A DNA stretch of 64,000 nt from Parelaphostrongylus tenuis (taxonomy: Eukaryota > Nematoda > Chromadorea > Rhabditida > Metastrongylidae): assembly GCA_019055375.1 (NCBI GenBank), contig JAHQIW010007284.1, positions 124,001 to 188,000 of the forward strand, written 5' to 3'. The notes below the pieces were generated by a model. The model ran no database searches, was not told the DNA's origin, and saw only the letters and a list, made by a program, of their open reading frames with translations. A program made the translations under genes and the position numbers. Positions within the stretch are counted from its first letter, which is position 1, and each line of letters opens with the position of its first letter. This document shows, piece by piece, positions 1-13,400 of the stretch.

Positions 1-934
1 CACTTACTAATGCTATATTGAGGGATGGAAACCCTTAGAATAGATCTAAAAACGCAGGCCCATCTAGTTGTGGGAGTGTTCTTGATGACCGACATGCCAC
101 ATTGGATTCGATTCCAGTTTATTGGTAGAGTGTCAGTAGTGTACAAACGAGGCTATTTGTGGTGGATAGAATTGGTCACGATTAACGTCAACGTCTCTAA
201 CAACAAGAAAACTCAATCGAAATATATCGCTATGGGAATTTGTTCGCCGTCGACAACCATATAAAATGTCTCATTCTATTGAATTTCATTTTGTTCTTAT
301 GTACGCTAATACTAAAAAGTCGGTTTGTTGATAGCTGTCGGTTTGACTTTGTTGATAAAGTGCGTTCGATGACAACACGAAATGATTTGCTAAGTGACAA
401 CACTGTCATTTTTCTTCTTACAGCGAAGCGTTCGTAGAATATTGACCAAGACGAGTCCGGAAGGGAGTTGTCAAAAAAGAAAGACGCGATTAAATGCTAG
501 ATAACGAGACTTTCGCTGAATAAATGAGATGTAGAACTTATAGGAATGTACAAGATGACTTGGAAATTACATCGTCGAAGTTGATGAGATTGTCAGCAAC
601 TGACAACAAATAATTTGAGCGATCTATTCACCTAATTTGATTAAAAAACCTCTATGACTTGATACTATTGTACAGCTGGTATACTACTTATGGTAAGAAC
701 GAATAAATATCGAAGATTGTTAAAGTCTGCTGCGCCAATTTTGCATTGCTACCACTAAAGTATTTTGCAATTTCCAGTCCATTTAATGAGTCAATCTGAA
801 GCTTATTTTAATCCCTACCCTACATCGGAATACAAGCTCTCAAGGCTCTACATCAGAAAGTATCCTACATATAAAATAACGTACATAAAACATAAAAGCA
901 GATAAAGCAGTACAACAAATATAACAGCACAGTA

Positions 935-1162
935 CTAACCTCTGACTAATGTTGCATTACACATAAGATCCTGTTTGACTCCGCCTTGGGTACGACTAAA
1001 TCCCTGTTCTTCCAATATGAGTAAATTGTTATCTGCTTGTCTCAAAAAACACTTTGCAATCGACAAATATGATAATTTCCTGGGGTAAACACTAGGAAAC
1101 AACCTAACATTGCTACTCAGGATTTCACGAAGAAACGATTTGAAGTGTTCAGCCTCATTCAT
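935..1162 (-). CDS. Candidate internal exon, unrecognised
   Basis: The minus-strand frame reads NEAEHFKSFLREILSSNVRL and on to QGGVKQDLMCNATLVR, ending at a good donor (AGAG-GTTAGT, exon end near 942). The upstream boundary is uncertain: ATGAATGAG or an acceptor inside it. No family recognised and no partner exons found. Confidence 0.25.
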   Translation of the reverse strand: MNEAEHFKSFLREILSSNVRLFPSVYPRKLSYLSIAKCFLRQADNNLLILEEQGFSRTQGGVKQDLMCNATLVRG

Positions 1163-4012
1163 ATGGAATATGAAAATTTCTCATGCGACAGCCAAACCTA
1201 TACTCACCTACGAGGACCTTTGTCAACGACGAATGCGAACAATAGGATCGATTGTTGGAAGCGGATTATATGTGATGTAAGATACGTAAAATAAGTAAAT
1301 ATGAAATGAAAACACAGCAAGAATATAACAGAACAGAACAAGTCAACGCACCACCAGCTTTTGTAAAAGCACAAAAGAATGTGAATAATGAGCGCAAGAG
1401 TGCAGATGCGTTTAGAGAGCCCAAAACTGAATAGACACACCTTTGTTTTCTGAAAGAAGTAGGCAACAGGACATTGACGAGATAAATTCCGTTGTGTAAA
1501 ATTTCGTAACGAAACTTAGCAAACTATGAGTAACCAGCAGTTTTTAATGCTTAAGGTACGTCGATGAGTGACAGACATAGCCATTAGCGAGCATGGCAAA
1601 GGCTAAAAAATAAGCTCAAATTTCAACGTCTCAGAACAAAGGCGCCTTCGAAATCACATTTATAGTGTCCTAACGAATAAAAAGTAACGAGAGATTTATA
1701 ATAAATGAACCAGTCACCTTCAGTTAAATTTCTCAATGTGAACATTGATATTCATAAAAACTATTTGGCCACAATATAGTGTCTTTTACAATGCTCCTCC
1801 AACTTCTTAGCAATGATTTTTATGTTTTATCTCTATCTATTCGTTTTCTGTTACCCTATAAATCACATCTTTCCATTGCTACGGCAAAATGTCTGTGGAG
1901 GTTTTACGGAAAATCAACATCTACAAGATACGAAGTCGTTCAATCTGTTTAACTAGAGAAGATGTTTGCAGATTGTAAATGATTTCACTTGTGTTTCTAT
2001 CATGAATTTCGATACCGATACGAAAATGTCTAAACTTCCATTTGTTGCCTATCAGTTTTCTTCATGGCAGGATGCGATCATACGATGTGGAACACAACTA
2101 CAAGAATGTTGAGGTATGATTAAAACGAGGGATCTCGAATGTGATTAGAACGATTGTTCTCTTCGGAAGCCCACGTTTTGTCCATCACACCAACCAGGAC
2201 CTTTGCTTTTTCATTCTCTCAGCCATCGCTTGTCTCCATCGGCACTATCAGCAATCAACCGTCGACGGTGGGTGATATGGAAAGGAAATATTGGCTTAAA
2301 CTCTATTGAACACAAGCTACAATTGCAATCATAATATTCCTACTGGGTGAAGTAAGCTGACAGAAAGGAGAAGCAAGAATTTTAGTTGATATGGTTGTCT
2401 CCGACAAAAATTGTCGCAAGTACGAAGTATTTGAGATTACGAATTTTGCGCAAATGAAGGTATCCTTATGTAAATATTTTACAATGTGGAAATGCTTGTT
2501 TAAATGATTATTAGAGAAAATGCGACTTGACATCGAATCCGTTGTATCATTAGGAAAACCTATATTGTCAAGCTCAACTGAAGTGGATAGAAACCTGGCA
2601 GGACTGGAAATATACACAACAGCATCAATGAATTCTTTACTGTTCAAGATTTCGTTTACATTGGGCGTAATGTAAGCAAATCGGGCATTGTTATGCCGTC
2701 GTTGCGATGTCTGTTAGATCATAAAAGACGTACAAATAGTTCACTAATAGTCATATGTCAAAGCCTTTATGTATTATTTGATTCATTACTGAGCAGAAGA
2801 CGATTTTTAAACAAATTTTTTTTATTGCGAGTTTGTCATTCGATTTCAGACTCTTGCATCATCTTCAAGAAGTCAGTCACATTGTTGTTGGATTCGGTAC
2901 GATCACAGAAACAGCACTTGCCCTAGATAAATCCGTGCTTTGAGCAAACAAATTTCTCCTAAAATCACAAAAGCCAGAGTTGTGCTAGCCTGAGAACGCC
3001 TTTATCCGACTATATCAGCTTCGCAAATATGACAAATGAAGCTCATGGAAAGAGTAATGGAAAGCGAAGAATGTGAGTATGGAGTGTTCAAGTACCTAAG
3101 CAGGTATATTCCCCACTTACGTCATGTGTTAAATGAAAGATTTGTGGATTCGCCCTTTTACAACGTCCGGACTGGTTGGCTGACTTATTGCGGTAATTGT
3201 AAGCCAGCGTCTCGGAACTCTGGCCGTAAGCAGCACCTCTCTCTCTCTCTGGCTCATCATTGCAAGAGGTGAATACCAGAAAGCTCTAAAGTCGCTTCCT
3301 AAGCATACTCGGGAAAACCACGGTACCAGTATTTATCATTGTGGGAAAAAAATACGACAAATGAGACTAGAATGCTACAAAATGAAAGATGAAGCAAGAC
3401 AGTTTAGTTGGTAACTCTTTAAAGACAACAGCAAGGATGAAAAATGCGGGGATTATTCAAGCATGTGAAGGGGCCTCATTCAAGCATCCAAATGGGGCGT
3501 CTATATAGCTAAGAAAATCATATGCATTATCGGCAATTTTACCAATTTTTGAATGATCGGGGCAGAAAGCAGTAGACTCTCTGCTTACTTTTTCCGCACA
3601 TAATGCTAGCTTCATGTACGCGACAGCGCCCTGATTTGTGATCACGGTTGAAACTTTCAAATTCGTCTCTGACATGTATAAAAAATGTACAACGCGCACT
3701 ACTTCATTTTTCTGGGGCATTGTTCAGGTGTGTTACGGTAGTTAAAATCTAATCAAAATGAAGGAAAAACCTATTTGCCCCCACTTCCTCTTCTGTCCCA
3801 TCATATGAATGTATGCTCGCTCTTTTTAAAAGATCTCGTAATATTAGCTTTCGATAAGGTTGACCCCGTTCACCATGAGTCTACAAAGAGCGTCTGAATG
3901 TGAAATTCAGTCCACTAAGCTCGGAGAAAGCGCAATAGTTTGGAGAAAAGATTAATTCGGAGGATAGAGTCAATGTTTCTTTTGAATTTCATGAGCACAC
4001 ATGCAATAATAT
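1163..4012. other. No supported gene
   Basis: Contains only weak open frames. A 114-codon minus frame at 2303-2647 and an 87-codon minus frame at 3457-3720 have unremarkable composition and no recognised motif. Confidence 0.5.
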
Positions 4013-4061
4013 GCATATATATGTATATACATGTATATATACTATATATATACATATATGC

Positions 4062-4104
<43 letters not shown>
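4013..4104. repeat. TA-rich microsatellite
   Basis: Runs of TATATA with ATGTATATAC variants, ending in a pure (TA) run. Confidence 0.95.
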
Positions 4105-4109
<5 letters not shown>

Positions 4110-4683
4110 CGAAAGAGAGATCGTGTGAGATTTTGCAACACAGGTTGGATCGGTTTTGTTATATGTATGGGCGCATTTGTATGAATGCGAGTTGTAGCTT
4201 GCATTTTCCATCAAGAACTTACAACCGTAAAACTGCAAGGAGCAAATGGTACGCGCCACAATAGCTTCAAAAGAACAATTTCATATTCACTGTGAACGAG
4301 TATAACATAGCAGTTGTGGATGTCCCATTCCAGATATAGTAAAGTCAAAGTGTTACATCTTGTTGACGTTTCAGATGGGAAAATGGAATGTCTCACACAG
4401 TTGATAAATAATTGAAGAAAATTTTCCTTCAGCAGGAGGACGTTCAAATACTGGGGTACGATTGACAAATTAGCTACCGCTAGCGTTACAGATTCTAGAA
4501 GGAGAAAGTTCTCTATATCAGTAGCGAGAGCCTTTGGAATGTCTTCAATTAACAATAAACTAAATGTTCGTAAAGAAATAAGTATACTCACTAGTTTGTA
4601 CAACTAAAAATGCTCACACATCATATTTATCATAAATTTAGGCCTTTATGGTGACTGTTTAGATGGCAATTCCATGCATAATT

Positions 4684-4960
4684 GAGCGTATATGGCGGAG
4701 TGATCAGAGGTGCTCTGCCTCACACACCTGGTCCATAGTTTGATCCCGGACTCAGGGTTCACCAGATCTTCCAACCACTCCGGCGTCGATGAAATGATAC
4801 CAGACTTGTCTTGGAAGATAAGCAGCACTGACTCGATATAGCGGGATGACAACGCGAGTTTGTAAAGGCCAGATCATCTGTCATCTCAAACGAAGCCGAA
4901 AAAAGTGAAGACGAATGCATGGCGCATCTCTAGGGAGCTTTATTCTTTTTACCTTTTATG
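4684..4960 (+). mobile_element. tRNA-derived SINE copy
   Basis: A ~300-bp family with a tRNA-like 5' end (TGGCGCAGTG...TAGAGG as box A, GGTTCGATC-type box B), a central GTCTGGGAGGATAAGCAGCACTGACTCG segment (quoted in part), and a 3' end rich in GCTTTATCCTTTTA. This is a diverged copy. Confidence 0.75.
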
Positions 4961-7000
4961 GTATTTAATACTCGGAGTGTGATTAAGGAAGGTGTTTACG
5001 GGAAATCGTGAGCACGTTTAGGAGCACCTTCAAATGTGATTAAATAAACAACACCAAACACATGATATGAATTTCAGCAGTGTTCACACTGTTTCAGACG
5101 AAGTCGAAAAGACTAGACAGCATTAAATGAAAAGCTTCAAATAATCGTGCTTTCTACACTTCAAGTATTCCGGAAATCCATCTCTGAGACATTTGACTCT
5201 CTCTCGAGGCAAAACATCTCTTGGGACTGAAGTGAAGAGTATTGCACCCATTAGTGCTTCCAAAGTGGGTCGTTATTTAAATATGTATAGTTTCGAAGAG
5301 GGCGAATGAGTTTGTTTTTAAGAACGACAGTAGTGATCATTGTTAGAAAATGAGGCAGACCACAGAAATCAATGAAAAAAAAGTTTTTTTTTTTTTAAAT
5401 TGGAATAATTAACCGACCAACTAATTGTATAATTTCATTTTTCTTAAAAAATGCAATAAGCACGAAAACCAGAGACAATTCGAAGTTCTACTTCACCAAG
5501 AATACAGAAAATAACTTCACTGGACGTTCACACTACAGTAGAGTAAGCATTCTTGGTTTGTTATTTGGGCTGTCGTCTCTCATCATGCGGCTAATTTGAA
5601 AAAGCATTGTACCAAAAAGAGTATATTCTATTAAAGTTCCTTCTTGTAACGAGGTAGACTACATCATTATTGGCTGACTATGTTACTAGTCAAGCGTGCA
5701 AGTAAACCGGAAATGTCCGCTTTTGTTCTTTCGTATTCGAGCCGTCCTTTCATTCAGGGCTTTACTACGGTTCCCTGCCGTCCAGCACTAATAACGAACA
5801 TCCTATGCATCTAATGTTTATAGATAGATCCCAATACGCCTCCGCGTACACGCGCCTTGGAATCGACCGATGAAATTCGTCGTCAATTACGAATGGAGTG
5901 GCGTTTTTTTCTCTTCAATAAGTCTACAAGGATAAAATACACCGAGAAATCGCAGAATTACTACGAAATACAAGGAACAAGCACGTGATTCTGTGGTGTT
6001 GCAATAGAATTTTAATGACTTGTTTTTTGAGAGAACACTGTTGAATCGATTTCCAACATTCTTCTCTTCACCCTACTGAGCCTTAAAAAACGAAAATCAC
6101 ACGTATAGTGATTATGCAAATGAAAACCTTCTTGAACGAAAATTGCCACTTCCAATCCCACAAAACTTTGCGTACGGAATCAATATATGCAAGAAAATAA
6201 GTGCATCTAGAAAACTAGGACGCCTTTCCATTAGAAATCATGCATGTGTGAAGTTTCAATAGCGGAGAGTATAAGAAAATCTTTGCTACGAACTTCTATA
6301 AAAATGCCAGCTTTTTAAATTGGTAGCAGTATTTAGAACAATTTCATTAAGAGCCTAAGTGTCATATCTAAAACTACTAGTGGACGAGAAAGCTTAGAAA
6401 CATTTTGCAGCAAGTCAAAATTGTTTACTCAAACTCATGCCTTAATTTCGCTGGCAAATCCCGAAGAATTCTCGCTTTATATTAAGCGATGGGATCGCTT
6501 GAACGCTAGATAAATGCGATTCCATTATCACTGAGTGAATTCAAGCCCTTTATTTGAAATGGTGCTAAAAAGCAAAATAAGAATTGACCATATCATTCGA
6601 GGCAAGTCAAAACGATAAATTGACGGATGTAGGACGGAACGGGAGAAAAGTAGACCAATATACATATGAAAGACGCTACGAGCTCAAAGCATCTGACGTG
6701 TGCCGTTTGCTTTTCAATGACACTCCCGCCTAGGAATTCCGTTGGCGCGTCGGTGCCGACCGACAATGACATCAAAGGACATTGTCGAACACATTTCGTT
6801 CTATGACAAAGTCGTATATTATTAGCCTATGGGTATGTCAATGCTTCAATTCTAACAACTACCACAAAGATCTAAAACGCAGTGAATGTTTATATGCCTA
6901 ATGACAATCGCAAACCATCGACTGAAAAATGGATAAGACAACGTTTCATATTGCCTAACATGTTCCCGCGTTCCTTACTGTCAATAGGGGTAACTGATGG
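4961..7000. other. No feature recognised
   Basis: AT-rich sequence with short unsupported frames. This is where the missing terminal exon of the AMPK-gamma gene could lie, but no VSLSDIL-like coding was found. Confidence 0.5.
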
Positions 7001-7001
7001 A

Positions 7002-7050
7002 GTATGTGGTCTCATCGTCACCGCCGAAACGTACGTAAACCACTGATATA
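7002..7050 (+). ncRNA. Degenerate hammerhead-like motif
   Basis: GUGGU (7006-7010) pairs with ACCAC after GAAACGUACGUA, and GUAU pairs with AUAC further out. The CUGAUGA core is lost (CUCAUCG) and stem II is eroded. It belongs to the ~190-bp element that also contains CCATCGACTGAAA about 90 bp upstream, seen again near 38.4 and 46.7 kb. Confidence 0.45.
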
Positions 7051-7456
7051 CCGAACCTCGAAAAGGTTTAAAACAGTTCTTCAAAACATATCGAAATTTT
7101 ATTTCGAGGTCTCAGAAAAAAACCAGCCGATTGAGAGCCAAAAAACAGTATTTTACATGTTCAGATTCATTAGTAACTTTATTCTTCAGATCAATTTAAG
7201 ACGAATGCCTGGAGTTGTGGTCGGCATTTTACGGGTCGTTGCACCATATATGCGATCAGATCGAACAATGAAACAAGTCCCTGAATAATCAATTATGCAA
7301 CAATGTTTTCAAGTTCTTGGACTAAATTATTTCTGCCCTTAGAAGATCATAAATATTCATAAGATTCCGCAAAATTCAAGTGCTACAAGCTTGGCTTGCT
7401 TCGTCACCATCTTCCTATCTTGTGATCCCTATGGGCTTTTGCCTTTATTAACACAC

Positions 7457-10400
7457 CTTCAACCGTGAGCAACTGTCAACGAGGAAAATACGATGCACAT
7501 TTTTCTCAACAAATGCTTCGACTAAGTCCACCATCCTCACGTCTTCTGGAGCCGTCACGACATCGTCACGATCTCCCTACAAGATTATTATCTCTAGCGG
7601 AACAGATATCAAATGTTCCACTGGTTCAGCAGTGAAACGAACTAAATAAATTAAGTATTTCTTGTTTGCTCTAAAATTTCCTTCTGTATATCTCATGTAA
7701 ATTTACAAACTAATCGAGATAACATAATAAATATATCACTTCATATCTCTTGGAGAGTCTATTATTCATTTTTGGATTGAAACCAATTAATTAAGCTTCC
7801 AGACCTCTCCATTATTGTATAACGTACACATATTATACGCAGTCGCAAGTGAATAAGAAGCGACTGCATCCTTCATATCTACAGATACTTACATCGCTGC
7901 TAACAGGGAACTCTGGTGATTGATTCAAATGAAAACAACTAGGACCTAACAATACTTTTCCATAAAACACAAGTTCTTCAATTTTCTTTAAGATAAAAAA
8001 TTTGGACTTCTAAACACAACAAATCCTTTGGTTTTTTTTTTTGCTATTGAGAATCACATTTCGATATCATATCAAATGAGAAGTAGATGATTATTGAAAA
8101 CAAATCTGTTGTCGCAATCCACCATTGAACCTCATGAGGACGGGGCTTTTTTTGAAATCTTTTCGAACTTTCAATAGTCATCCCATAGCTCAAATATCGC
8201 CGAATCCAATATTGCGCTTTTTTCATGATACCTCTTAGCGCTATTGTAATGAAAATAAAATTGAGTTTCACACTTGGTGCGTTTTAGCTAGACCCACCTT
8301 TTCCTCTAGAATTTTGATGAACATTCGATAACTTCAATCTCAATGATTTCGATAATGCGTTTGTTTCGTAGATAGCCTTTCCAAAAGGACTGTAGCAGTG
8401 AAAATGAAATTGAGTTTTACAGTCAGCGCGCAGCTTTTCCTCGGCTAGAGTATGTGAATGGCTATGTGGGTGATTTTGTAACATTCGCAACAAACGGCAC
8501 CAAGGGGACTAACGATCATGGATGATTTTTTGTCAGACTTTAATAGTTGTTTGGCATCACAAATATAGGTGATTATGAAGTGAAGTTTGGTTTTCAAGGC
8601 CTTCATAGAGCGCTGAAAGAAAGTACGTTTCCCACTACTCGACTTAGGCTGCTTAAGTTATGGTTTAGTAGAATTCATGGCAATACAAAGTGAAAATGGG
8701 AACACTATTAGAGCAACAGAACAAAATTCTTTCCTACAGATTCAATATGGAAACTAAGAAATTTCTATGAAACAAAAAGGAATCCTCTAAAGAAGATTGA
8801 AAATCGCAACCTTACAAAATGGCGTGAAACGTAAGTGAAAGGTGATCTTTTTTCCCATACTACAGCATACTAATAAGACCTTTCCAGAAACCAAGCACAC
8901 CTTCAGAATCGTCGATATTTAGAATATAGATGACTGCATTCTACGAACAAAAATTCATAGAATGCACTGTCTTCAAAGGTTTTTAAGTGAATTGCTCTGA
9001 CGACAGAGTATCTTCAAGTTAATAGTTGAATCATAAGGACGGTAGTTGATCTGCGTCGATATAAAATATGTTCTGATTTTTCTAATGAATTTGAGTCTTT
9101 AATAGATCTAGAGTCAGGAGAACGTTTCAGAAGATCGAGTTCTCAACTTTACATCTACTCTCGTGATCCAGAAACTGTCGTCAGTTTTTCAAGTGAGAAA
9201 AACCAGCACCGACGGTCATGGGCTGCGTAATACATTGAAATCGACTTATATAATTTAAGCTCCGAAAAACATCACATGATTAGTTATGGCGCTCTATGAA
9301 ACATGCTTAGACTGCGGATGGTGTAGAGAACTGCTTTATAGTCAAAAGCACTAGCCATAATTGTTCTAAAATAACTAAAGGGAGATCATGTTGCTGATAA
9401 CAAAATTTGTCAGGTAGTCAAATTGACTGTTTTATCCTTTGGAAAAATTCATTCCCTTTTGTGTCTGCAATCTCAGACGAAACGACATCTTTGAAAGGGA
9501 TTAAGACAAACGAGTCATAGACCGCGAAACAGATCACATTTTAGAAATGGAAAGCGCTTTCTGCTTGTGAACATTAACTATAATAATATCAGCTGAATAT
9601 TTTTCAAAATCGGATGAATAGAAATTGAGTCGTGAACACTCAGACTGAGCACACTAATATCATTAACTTATTCGGCTGACATTTTGACGTCTTTGCCTTC
9701 TCCGAAGCAGTCGATTCCAGCTTTGATAAATCGACTTGAACGACAACAAGGACTAAAATCCACAACAAACAAGTGTGGATCGATCCGACTCATCGACTAA
9801 GAAGACGAGGACGTCAAAACGCTAGCTGAATAAAGCTTATTTATCAGCCTTGTGGTACAAGCTAAATTATAAAAGAAGCCAATAATGGTTGGTGCTATCG
9901 AAGCTAAAGGAAAGCCGTTTTTCGTGCTATTTTACTGCGCTTTTGTGCCACCTAATAGTGAATTCGACTACAACAACTGCACAATAGATTACCCGAAGAA
10001 ATAGATACGATCAATAGGTAATTAGCATAACAACTATCTTGTTTATATGGACATCGCCGAGTGAAGTTCCTCATTTGAGCGATGCTACAATGAAGGCGAT
10101 TCCACTCGAACGACAACGAAGAGGAAGCTTCATAGCGACAGCGGACAACTGTGGACAATCGACTTGTAACTCAAGAAGACGAAGACGTCAAGATGTTCGT
10201 CGAATAAATTGTATCTATCGACTGATATTTGCTAATTCATAAAAAAAATAAGAAAAAAAAAAGATTCATTGGGTCCTCCCAAGATCCTTTTCGGAGTTCG
10301 ACGACTGACAAAGGAATAAACGAAGAAGCTCAATGATCCAAATAAGGAGAAAGCCTTGTAGCTCACTCGCATAAAATGATACCATTAATACTAAAAAAAA

Positions 10401-13400
10401 ATGACTTATCGAATCATAGTCGAACTGCATATTTATCATCGCAAAAGGACTAACTCACAGAAATCACGTTACATTGAACAGGACTCCCTACCGCTTGACA
10501 GTGATCCATTCAACATGCAAGCGAGCCTAGTTCGACTTCCAACTCCCTGGCAAAACCAAGCCTTCATCCTTCCGAAGGAGGAAAATTGCTGACTTGTTTT
10601 ACTATTAGACAGATCCATTCAACTCACAAAAGATCGAGCTTGCTTTACACGGACACCTTGGCTAGCTATAGCAAGAATTTCTCATTTTTCTGTCAAAAAT
10701 CAACTCGATCAGCATTGAACGACGTTCGCAACTAGGACTGGAAATCCTCACGTGACAAAGGGGCTGACCTACACTTAAATATGAAAACTTCCACGAATGA
10801 TCGATTGAAGGAAAAGAATCGAATGCAAGGAATTCAAGGATTCGTACATGTGAGGTCGTGGTAATGTAAAATTACATTTGAATTTCACATGGTCCTCGAC
10901 GATAAGTTTTCATAGGAACGATAAATTATATTAAATAGTACACAGTTTTGGTGAACACTGAAGAAAAGTCAAGTCAGCGTATGTAATAATAAAGTGGAAA
11001 TCGAACTCATTAAGATGTGTAAGAGTTAATAAAGCCTATGATCAGATCCTAGAATCCATAACTACTTCACAATTTTTTTTTTCAAAATTTTTTGTTAAAC
11101 AACTAACACGTGGTCGTGTCGATAAATCATCGAACACGCCTTGATCATAAATTAAGAATAAAATTAAAACGGTAGACAAAGTCGTTGTGTATTGCTGACA
11201 TCTTGAGTATCATATATATTGGAACCAGATAGAAGTATTTAAAATCAAAACCGTATTAATAAAATACTGAAAATACTCCTTACACAAATTTTTCTGCCGC
11301 TGGCGAATGGCTTCCGACATCGATATCGACATGTCGATCGTTGTTGAAAAACGCCACTGCGACTGCATCGAATCGAGTGTAGACGTCAACTATCTATAAA
11401 TTTTTGCCACAAATTACAAAAGAAAAAGACCAGAAAGGTTCGAAAAATGTAAACAATCAAAACGGCCATTCTTTTATATATGAACGCACTATCTACTCTT
11501 TTATGTTCTCCTTTCACCTCCTCTATTTCTCATCATTGCAGTACTGCCTGCTGTTACACTACTCACACCATCTTTTCACATGATTTTGATTGAATTGTAC
11601 TAATACAAATGCTATAAAAAATTTGAATTGTATTGATACAAACATTTGTAAAGACGTTCCTCGAAAGATTCGAATTAAAGATAGGATTAGGGTTAACATA
11701 ATCCTCAGATCAATGAACTCCTGCTTCTTTGCACCTTCGCAGCAATATTAGTTTTCAGTAAGAGCTGATAATTCCACGACAATCAGAATCACTGATCTCA
11801 AGGATTTGACGGCCAATTTTGAACGAGAACATATCATGACCATTAAAACGGCACGTTTGGCGAAGAAGTTAGAGGTGTCCTGTGACACACACTGGTCGAT
11901 GGGTCGATCCCGGCGCTCAGGGCTCATGAAATATTCGATTTGTTCGGAGCCGGCGAATTGGTACCTCACTTGTCTGGGAGGATAGCAGTATTGACTCCAT
12001 TACATCGGTAGACCACCACGAGACATTGTACAGGCCAAATATGCATACAATCAGCTCAAACGATGCTTGATGAATCGAATATATAGCACATTTCTCAGCA
12101 ATCGATCAACGTAGGAAGCTTTATCGTTCCACTTTTTTATGACAACCAAAAATTTCAGCCAAACATGGAAGCCGCAAATATGAACAGTGCAATCGATGTC
12201 CTAGCAAGTTGCAAAAAAAAATTACTCATAAATTCTAGACAAATAGTATCGCATCCCTGCTGAATTCAAAAGAAAAACTTGCATGGCATTTTCCACGCCC
12301 AAAGAAAACCTATCGTAAGCTTGAGAATTTGGAATCTTACATTATTTTTCGGTCATCTTGAAAATCAACGCATAGTCTCATGTGTAATATTGACGGATTT
12401 TCCGTTCCTCTCAATTTGTTGAGCACGACATATGTGCTTTGAAGTTCAAAAACTTCTGAGAACATACTTCATTCAAATGACTATTGCTTATGAAAATTTA
12501 CAGCGTCATTGTACTAATTTTTTACTGGTATTGATTCCACATATTATTAGAATTCAAAAAGCAATTTGATATGTTCTGAGTATACTTCGACTGTTCGTGT
12601 CGAAGTGTTGTTTCATGAAATGCAGCACCTAGAAAATTCATGAATAATTTCAATAAATGTGGAACAATAAGTAAATATGTACATATACACGTGTATCCAT
12701 ATACGTAAGTATACATATATGTAAATATATGTATACATATGCATATATAATGTATGTAGATATATATTTATACACATATATTTGTAGGTGAGAATCGAAT
12801 CATGATTTCTTCCCGATTGCTCCTAGTCTCCATCCTAAACCTTTGATATGTTATGATTCGGATTGTGACCTACTCAACGTTATTTTACCAAACACTTCGT
12901 GTTACTCTATGAGCACGTTTGGCATATGTTCATCTTAAAAGATTAGAGTAAAAAATTGAGGAATTCAATGAGAGGTTTTTTGACTTATTATTACTTGCTC
13001 AAACATGTAGCGAAGCGAATGCTTTGTGCTTCTGAACTAGTAATAGACTAGGGAGAACGATGTCGGGTTATACATTGTGTGAAGTTTCGTAGTCCAGCCC
13101 AAGCTTTCTGTTTCTTGCAGGTCAATTCTCGACATTGTGTCATGTGCTTCCATGCAAAAATCGGACTCTGAGTCGTTTGGATCGCTTTTTCCCAGCAATG
13201 GCATTATGAGGAACTGCTTTGTTTAACGACTGGCATCTATCATCACTCTTTGCTCAAACATTCCCACACAAAGTGCCTGCAAATCCTAGAAAACCAGAGG
13301 TATCAGTTAGCGATAGTGCGCTTCGGGTCTTCTCTGAGCGGTTCTGAGCAACTTCCACGGAACCCAGGCCTCAGTTTTCAATGCCCTGATTAAGAATAAG

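Noticed and set aside
2303..2647. 114-codon minus-strand frame as a gene
   Set aside because: No recognised motif, ambiguous boundaries and AT-rich composition; kept only as an unsupported frame.
3915..4259. Tyr-Ile repeat frames on both strands
   Set aside because: Translation of the TA microsatellite; same for the frames at 16.0-16.3 kb and part of 19.75-20.04 kb.
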